Origin: Duncaniella sp.
GTDB taxonomy: Bacteria > Bacteroidota > Bacteroidia > Bacteroidales > Muribaculaceae
Direction of reading: 5' to 3'
Assembly (NCBI GenBank): GCA_029052375.1
Contig: JAIDJD010000043.1
Span: 1 to 6,621, forward strand
DNA length: 6,621 bases
In this document: one piece after another, positions 1-4,509 of the stretch
Layout: each line of letters begins with the position of its first letter
How positions within the stretch are numbered: the stretch's first letter is position 1
Program-made: the position numbers and the translations under genes
The notes under the pieces: generated by a model
The model's input: the letters and a program-made list of their open reading frames with translations, nothing else
What the model was told of the DNA's origin: nothing
Database searches by the model: none

Positions 1-63
1 TGACTCGAACTTGCGACCGCCCGCCCCCCAGACGCGTACTCTAACCAACTGAGCTACACCCCG
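1..63 (-). tRNA. Partial tRNA-Pro (anticodon GGG), 3' end cut by the window edge
   Basis: Read on the minus strand from base 63, the sequence folds as a tRNA. The acceptor 5' strand is CGGGGTG, followed by T8-A9. The D arm is GCTC-AGTTGGTTA-GAGT, with the GG of the D loop. The anticodon loop is CTGGGGG with anticodon GGG at bases 27-29. The T loop is TTCGAGT. C1 is unusual among bacterial tRNAs and typical of tRNA-Pro, and the G after the anticodon (position 37) also fits Pro. Everything after tRNA position 62 lies outside the window, so the 3' acceptor strand and A73 cannot be checked. Two stem pairs are broken: G28 faces G42 in the anticodon stem, and A52 faces A62 in the T stem, the latter at base 1. 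The gene may be functional, slightly degenerate, or affected by sequence error at the edge. Confidence 0.85.
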
Positions 64-126
64 ATTGATGGTGTTGTTTGGATTGATGGGGGATGCAATC
101 GCGGGCCTTGGCTCTCAATTGCGGTG

Positions 127-158
127 CAAAGTTAAGGAGTTTTTTTGAAACAGACAAA
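127..158 (-). promoter_or_regulatory. Bacteroidetes-type promoter for the tRNA-Pro gene
   Basis: On the minus strand, TTTG (bases 158-155) is followed after exactly 20 bases by TAACTTTG (bases 134-127). This matches the Bacteroidetes -33 TTTG and -7 TAnnTTTG consensus at every defined position. Transcription would start near base 120, giving a leader of about 55 bases before the tRNA at base 63. The assignment rests on motif, spacing and orientation only. Confidence 0.65.
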
Positions 159-309
159 CTTTTTTGCCAAAAATTTTGCATTATTTTTCGTTGTTGGCCT
201 TATCTCGCTGTCCAGCAGGGCTCAACGCCACGGGCATATCGAGTGGCTTGGTGTCGGGGCCGATATCCGAGAGACCTCCCCGTCTTCTCCCGCGGGCGAG
301 ACACGGAGG
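159..309. other. Spacer between the divergent tRNA and uvrB promoters
   Basis: This stretch separates the two outward-reading promoters. It starts AT-rich with T and A runs (about 161-190) and becomes GC-rich. I see no convincing gene in it. It contains the imperfect dyad at 275-309 and a smaller separated inverted repeat, ATATCG at 236-241 and CGATAT at 261-266. I recognise no LexA-type operator, although uvrB is damage-inducible in many bacteria. Confidence 0.5.
275..309. repeat. Imperfect inverted repeat abutting the uvrB -33 element
   Basis: CCTCC at 275-279 pairs with GGAGG at 305-309. After a 2x2 mismatch, GTCTT at 282-286 pairs with GAGAC at 298-302, including one G-T pair. A few more inner pairs close on a CGC loop. 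The dyad ends one base before the CTTG of the uvrB promoter, so it lies outside the predicted uvrB transcript. A protein-binding site is possible, but a chance dyad in GC-rich DNA cannot be excluded. Confidence 0.35.
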
Positions 310-341
310 CTTGTGTATGTCATGGATTTTTTGTAGCTTTG
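310..341 (+). promoter_or_regulatory. Bacteroidetes-type promoter for uvrB-ygiQ
   Basis: CTTG (310-313) is followed after 20 bases by TAGCTTTG (334-341), a full match to the -7 consensus TAnnTTTG. The -33 element matches TTTG at three of four positions. The spacing equals that of the tRNA promoter on the other strand, and both -7 boxes continue as TTTGCA or TTTGCAG. Only six bases separate the box from the uvrB ATG at 348, so the transcript would have almost no leader. No Shine-Dalgarno sequence is needed or seen. If uvrB has a longer leader, a promoter further upstream must be used instead. Confidence 0.5.
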
Positions 342-347
342 CAGGTT

Positions 348-2468
348 ATGAAATTCATTCTCGACTCACAGTACAAGCCCACCGGAGACCAGCCACAGGC
401 CATAGAACAGCTCGTGGCGGGCATCAAGGCGGGCGAGAAGGCGCAGACACTCCTCGGCGTCACCGGCTCGGGCAAGACCTTCACCATGGCCAACGTGATA
501 GCCGGGGTGGAGAAGCCCACGCTGATACTGAGCCACAACAAGACGCTCGCCGCCCAGCTCTACAGCGAGTTCAAGAGCTTCTTCCCGCAGAATTCTGTCC
601 AGTATTTCGTCAGCTACTACGACTACTACCAGCCCGAGGCCTACATACCCTCCTCGGACAAGTATATTGAGAAAGACCTGATGATCAACGACGAGATCGA
701 GCGTCTGCGCCTCTCAACAGTCTCGGCCCTGATGTCGGGGCGCAAGGATGTCGTGGTGGTCTCTTCGGTCTCGTGTCTCTACGGCATGGGCAACCCCGAG
801 GACTTTGACAGCAACGTGCTCACAGTCAGGGTGGGGCAGAAGATAGCCCGCAACCACTTTCTGCGCCAGCTTGTGGCCTCGCTCTACTCGCGCAACGAGA
901 CAGAGCTGACGCGCGGCACATTCCGCGTCAAGGGAGACACCGTGGACATACGCCTGGCCTACGAGGAGATAATGGTGCGCCTATCCTTCTGGGGCGACGA
1001 GATTGAGTCGATTGAGACCCTCTCGCCCGAGACACAGATGTCGCTGGGCCGTCAGGATGTCTTCAAGATATATCCCGCCACACTCTTTGTCACCTCGCCG
1101 GAGCGCATGGGCACGGCCATAGGCCAGATAGAGCTCGACCTCGGGCGCCAGAGCGACGACTTTTTCCGCCAGGGCAAGGAGGTGGAGGCCAAGCGCCTGC
1201 TCGAGCGCGTCAGCTATGACGTGGAGATGCTGCGCGAGGTGGGCCACTGTTCAGGCATCGAGAACTATTCGCGCTACTTCGACGGACGCCGCCCGGGTAT
1301 GCGCCCCTTCTGCCTGCTCGACTACTTCCCCAAGGACTTCCTTACAATAATAGATGAGAGCCACGTCACACTGCCCCAGTGCCGTGCGATGTATGGCGGA
1401 GACCTCGCGCGCAAGACCAATCTGGTCACCTACGGGTTCCGCCTCGAGGCCGCCCTCGACAACAGGCCCCTCAAGTTCGACGAGTTCGAGGCCCTGACAC
1501 CGCAGGTGGTCTACGTCAGCGCAACGCCCGCAGACTACGAGCTGGAGAAGAGCGAGGGAGTCGTCGTGGAGCAGATTATCCGCCCGACGGGCCTCCTCGA
1601 CCCTGTGATAGACGTGCGCCCCTCCATAGGTCAGATAGACGACCTGCTCGAGGAGATAAACGTCCGCATAGAGAAGAAAGAGCGCGTCCTCGTCACCACA
1701 CTCACCAAGCGCATGGCCGAGGAGCTCAACGACTACCTGGCCAACCTCGGCATACAGTGTGCCTACATCCACAGCGACGTCAAGACCCTCGACCGCATAG
1801 CCATCCTCGACGGGCTGCGCCAGGGCACATTCGACGTGGTGATAGGCGTCAACCTCCTGCGCGAGGGCCTCGACCTGCCAGAGGTGTCGCTCGTGGCCAT
1901 CCTCGATGCAGACAAGGAGGGATTCCTGCGCAGCCACCGCTCGCTGACGCAGACCGTCGGCCGCGCCGCCCGAAACCTTAACGGCACCGTCATAATGTAT
2001 GCCGACAAGGTCACCGATTCGATGCGTCAGACCATCGACGAGACCGCGCGCAGGCGCGAGATACAGCTCAGGTACAACGAAGAGCACGGCATCACCCCGC
2101 AGGCCATCATCAAGGCCCGCAACGCCATTGTCGGCGTGGACACGGACATCGACATCGACCCCGCCTCCATCCGCCAGGGCAAGAAGGGCAGGGGAGCCGC
2201 GGCCCAGCCCTCCGGAGCCAAGGCAGGCCCGAAGCCTGGGCGCAAGGCCCCGGCCTTGCCATACGGCAGGGAGTATGTCCATACGGCCGACATCGCCGCC
2301 GACCCCGTGATGCAGTATTTCGGCAAGGAAGACCTCGCCAAGTTCATAGAACGACGCACCGCAGACATGAAGGCCGCGGCCAAGGAGATGAACTTCATCG
2401 AGGCCGCTCAGATAAGAGACGAGATACTGGCCATGCAGGACAAGCTAAAAGAGTTGGAAAACAAGTGA
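348..2468 (+). CDS. uvrB: UvrABC excision nuclease subunit B (UvrB)
   Basis: UvrB is the DNA-bound core of bacterial nucleotide excision repair. UvrA loads it on damaged DNA; it verifies the lesion with its helicase fold and beta-hairpin, then recruits UvrC for incision. The 706-residue product shows Walker A GVTGSGKT (37-44), the Tyr-rich beta-hairpin YYDYYQPEAYIP (90-101), Walker B DESH (336-339), SATPADYELE (motif III), the GVNLLREGLDLPEV region (motif V) and QTVGRAARN (535-543, motif VI). The C-terminal UVR motif, around FIEAAQIRDEI (683-693), contacts UvrC. All key residues are present. I chose ATG 348 because MKFILDSQYKPTGDQ is the usual UvrB start. The frame stays open to an ATG at 93, but those 85 extra codons look unlike UvrB and would cross both promoters. 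At 706 residues it is somewhat longer than the usual ~670, partly from a basic linker at 609-638. It is probably co-transcribed with the YgiQ gene 13 bases downstream. Confidence 0.97.
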   Translation: MKFILDSQYKPTGDQPQAIEQLVAGIKAGEKAQTLLGVTGSGKTFTMANVIAGVEKPTLILSHNKTLAAQLYSEFKSFFPQNSVQYFVSYYDYYQPEAYIPSSDKYIEKDLMINDEIERLRLSTVSALMSGRKDVVVVSSVSCLYGMGNPEDFDSNVLTVRVGQKIARNHFLRQLVASLYSRNETELTRGTFRVKGDTVDIRLAYEEIMVRLSFWGDEIESIETLSPETQMSLGRQDVFKIYPATLFVTSPERMGTAIGQIELDLGRQSDDFFRQGKEVEAKRLLERVSYDVEMLREVGHCSGIENYSRYFDGRRPGMRPFCLLDYFPKDFLTIIDESHVTLPQCRAMYGGDLARKTNLVTYGFRLEAALDNRPLKFDEFEALTPQVVYVSATPADYELEKSEGVVVEQIIRPTGLLDPVIDVRPSIGQIDDLLEEINVRIEKKERVLVTTLTKRMAEELNDYLANLGIQCAYIHSDVKTLDRIAILDGLRQGTFDVVIGVNLLREGLDLPEVSLVAILDADKEGFLRSHRSLTQTVGRAARNLNGTVIMYADKVTDSMRQTIDETARRREIQLRYNEEHGITPQAIIKARNAIVGVDTDIDIDPASIRQGKKGRGAAAQPSGAKAGPKPGRKAPALPYGREYVHTADIAADPVMQYFGKEDLAKFIERRTADMKAAAKEMNFIEAAQIRDEILAMQDKLKELENK

Positions 2469-2481
2469 CACATAACAGCGT

Positions 2482-4365
2482 ATGAACAGTCTTGAATTTC
2501 TGCCTACGAGCGTCAAGGAGATGAAAGCCCTGGGGTGGGACAGCGTGGATGTTGTCCTCTTCAGCGGAGACGCTTATGTAGACCATCCCTCGTTTGCCTC
2601 GGCCGTGCTTGGCCGTGTGCTCCAGAGCGAAGGCTTCAGAGTGGCCATAGTGCCTCAGCCGGGCTGGCAGGACGACCTCAGGGACTTCCGCAAGTTCGGC
2701 GCCCCGAGGCTTTTCTTCGGCGTTTCGGCCGGAGCCATGGACTCGATGGTCAACCACTACACCGCCGCCCGGCGCCTGCGCTCGGACGACGCCTACACCC
2801 CGGGTGCCCGACACGGCGCCCGCCCGGACTATCCCACGATAGTCTACTCTAAGATTCTGCGACAGCTCTTCCCCGACACTCCCATACTGGCCGGAGGCAT
2901 CGAGGCATCGATGCGCCGCCTCTCGCACTACGACTACTGGCAAGACCGCCTGCGCCCCTCTCTGCTGATGGACTGCGAGGCCTCGGCGATACTCTACGGC
3001 ATGGGCGAGCGCACCATAGTAGAGATAGCCCGCCGCCTCTCGGCCGGAGAGAAGCTCAGCGACATGGCCTCGCTCGAGCAGACCGTATGGCGGAGCAGTG
3101 AAGGGCCCGGCGGACTGGCTCAGACCGCACGCGGAGAGATAGCTGAAAACGACACCGACATCATCCTCCATCCCTGGGACCTCTGTCTAAGAGACAAGAA
3201 GTCGCAGGCCGAGAACTTCCGCCACATAGAACAGCAGAGCAACGCCCTCCGCGGCAAGACCCTCTGGCAGAGACACGGACAGGTATGGGTGAGGGTCAAC
3301 CCCATGCTCCCTCCCATGACCACAGAAGAGATAGACGCTTCGTTCGACCTCCCCTACACACGCCTGCCGCACCCGCGCTACAAGGGCAAGCGCATACCCG
3401 CCTACGAGATGATACGCCACTCGGTCAACGTCCACCGCGGATGCTTCGGCGGGTGTTCCTTCTGCACCATATCGGCCCACCAGGGAAAGTTCATCTCCTC
3501 GCGCAGTCCCCGCTCAGTGCTCCGCGAGGTCGAGGCCGTCACCCGTATGCCCGACTTCAAGGGCTACCTCACGGACATCGGAGGCCCAAGCGCCAATATG
3601 TACGCCATGGGCGGCCGGGACAAGGAGCGGTGTGCCAAGTGTCTCCGCCCCTCATGCCTCCACCCCGGTGTATGTCCCAACCTCGACACAGACCATCGCC
3701 CCCTGCTCGACCTTTATAATAAGGTAGACGCAGTCCGTGGAGTCAAGAAATCGTTCATAGGATCTGGCGTCAGATACGACCTCTCCATGCACCACACAGG
3801 CATACAGGAGATAGACGAGGCCAACCGCCGCTACAACCGCGAGCTCATCACCCGCCACGTCTCCGGACGCCTCAAAGTAGCCCCCGAACACACCTCGCAA
3901 GAGGTGCTCTCGCTGATGCGCAAACCCTCCTTTGAGCTTTACCACGAATTCTCGCGCATCTTCGACCGCACCAACCGCGAGGCAGGCCTCAGACAACAGC
4001 TGATACCCTACTTCATCTCATCCCATCCCGGATGCCGTGAGACAGACATGGCCGAGCTGGCCGTGGAGACCAAAGACATGAACCTCCACCTCGAGCAGGT
4101 CCAGGACTTCACCCCGACGCCCATGACCCTCTCGACAGAGATTTATTACACCGGGCTCCATCCCTACACCCTAAAGCCCGTCTGGACAGCCACCGATCCC
4201 GAGGCCAAGAAGGCACAGCGCAAATACTTTTTCTGGTACGACCCAAAGGTGAGACCCGACATCACCCGCTCGCTCACCCGTCTCCACCGCCCCGACCTCC
4301 TCAGCCGTCTCTACCCGGGCCTTCCCCCCGGCGCCGCCTTCCGCAGGAAACCCGGCCGCAAATAA
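2482..4365 (+). CDS. ygiQ: YgiQ-family radical SAM protein, function unknown
   Basis: This 627-residue protein belongs to the YgiQ (UPF0313) family, recognised from the start FLPTSVKEMKALGWDSVDVV, GDAYVDHPSF, ILAGGIEASMRRLSHYDYW and HPWDLCL. Radical SAM enzymes use a [4Fe-4S] cluster to cleave S-adenosylmethionine. The cluster site is C321-x3-C325-x2-C328, within HRGCFGGCSFC. A second cysteine group (C384, C387, C392, C398) lies in CAKCLRPSCLHPGVC and could bind another Fe-S cluster or a metal; that is inference. Order: N-terminal YgiQ domain (about 1-300), radical SAM barrel (about 305-540), family C-terminal region ending in a basic tail. I see no signal peptide or membrane segment, so it is probably cytoplasmic. 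It is shorter than E. coli YgiQ (over 700 residues), with the difference at the C-terminus. ATG 2482 gives the standard family N-terminus. The reaction and substrate are unknown to me; the link to uvrB is positional only. Confidence 0.95.
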   Translation: MNSLEFLPTSVKEMKALGWDSVDVVLFSGDAYVDHPSFASAVLGRVLQSEGFRVAIVPQPGWQDDLRDFRKFGAPRLFFGVSAGAMDSMVNHYTAARRLRSDDAYTPGARHGARPDYPTIVYSKILRQLFPDTPILAGGIEASMRRLSHYDYWQDRLRPSLLMDCEASAILYGMGERTIVEIARRLSAGEKLSDMASLEQTVWRSSEGPGGLAQTARGEIAENDTDIILHPWDLCLRDKKSQAENFRHIEQQSNALRGKTLWQRHGQVWVRVNPMLPPMTTEEIDASFDLPYTRLPHPRYKGKRIPAYEMIRHSVNVHRGCFGGCSFCTISAHQGKFISSRSPRSVLREVEAVTRMPDFKGYLTDIGGPSANMYAMGGRDKERCAKCLRPSCLHPGVCPNLDTDHRPLLDLYNKVDAVRGVKKSFIGSGVRYDLSMHHTGIQEIDEANRRYNRELITRHVSGRLKVAPEHTSQEVLSLMRKPSFELYHEFSRIFDRTNREAGLRQQLIPYFISSHPGCRETDMAELAVETKDMNLHLEQVQDFTPTPMTLSTEIYYTGLHPYTLKPVWTATDPEAKKAQRKYFFWYDPKVRPDITRSLTRLHRPDLLSRLYPGLPPGAAFRRKPGRK

Positions 4366-4509
4366 AAGCTCAATCCGGCATGACGCGAGACATGATGCCG
4401 GCGACTGACGGCAGACGACTTAAGACAGACCGTAAATAAGCGAGGGTGTTGCATTACATCAATGCAACACCCTCGCAGGGTATTATATCTGTGGGGCTGC
4501 GTGACCGGT
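4366..4509. other. Intergenic region between convergent genes
   Basis: This 144-base region separates the 3' ends of ygiQ and the GH95 gene. I see no gene in it. A weak hairpin lies near its left end: CCGGCAT (4375-4381) pairs with ATGCCGG (4395-4401) across a 13-base loop, without a T run, so it is unlikely to be a terminator by itself. The strong hairpin at 4440-4476 is listed separately. Confidence 0.6.
4440..4476. terminator. Perfect 16-bp hairpin, likely terminator shared by the convergent genes
   Basis: GCGAGGGTGTTGCATT (4440-4455) and its exact reverse complement (4461-4476) flank a 5-base loop, ACATC. On the minus strand the stem runs into TTATTTACG, a modest T-rich tail, 33 bases after the GH95 stop, so it best fits a terminator for that gene. 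On the plus strand it is followed by AGGGTATTATATC, a poorer tail, 74 bases after the ygiQ stop. Its place between convergent genes suggests action in both directions, or at least protection of both mRNA 3' ends. Confidence 0.75.

Noticed and set aside
159..309. An SOS (LexA) operator upstream of uvrB
   Set aside because: No known LexA box is visible. The only dyads are imperfect and GC-rich, and I know no matching consensus for this lineage.
145..336. A 63-codon plus-strand frame whose start resembles a signal peptide (hydrophobic FALFFVVGLISL)
   Set aside because: It has only a TTG start with no in-frame ATG until its end. It begins inside the -33/-7 region of the tRNA promoter and runs across the dyad and the uvrB promoter. 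The hydrophobic look comes from T-rich DNA.
1..341. tRNA gene as an integration site with an attachment repeat
   Set aside because: I found no second copy of the tRNA end, no integrase and no mobile gene in the window.
1251..2282. A 343-codon minus-strand open frame opposite uvrB
   Set aside because: The protein is a Val/Leu/Ala/Gly-rich shadow with no recognisable motif. It lies wholly inside a well-conserved gene, where GC-rich codon use keeps the antisense frame open.
2395..3171. A 258-codon minus-strand open frame opposite the end of uvrB and the start of ygiQ
   Set aside because: It spans two real genes on the other strand and shows no domain or motif. It is best explained as a composition shadow.
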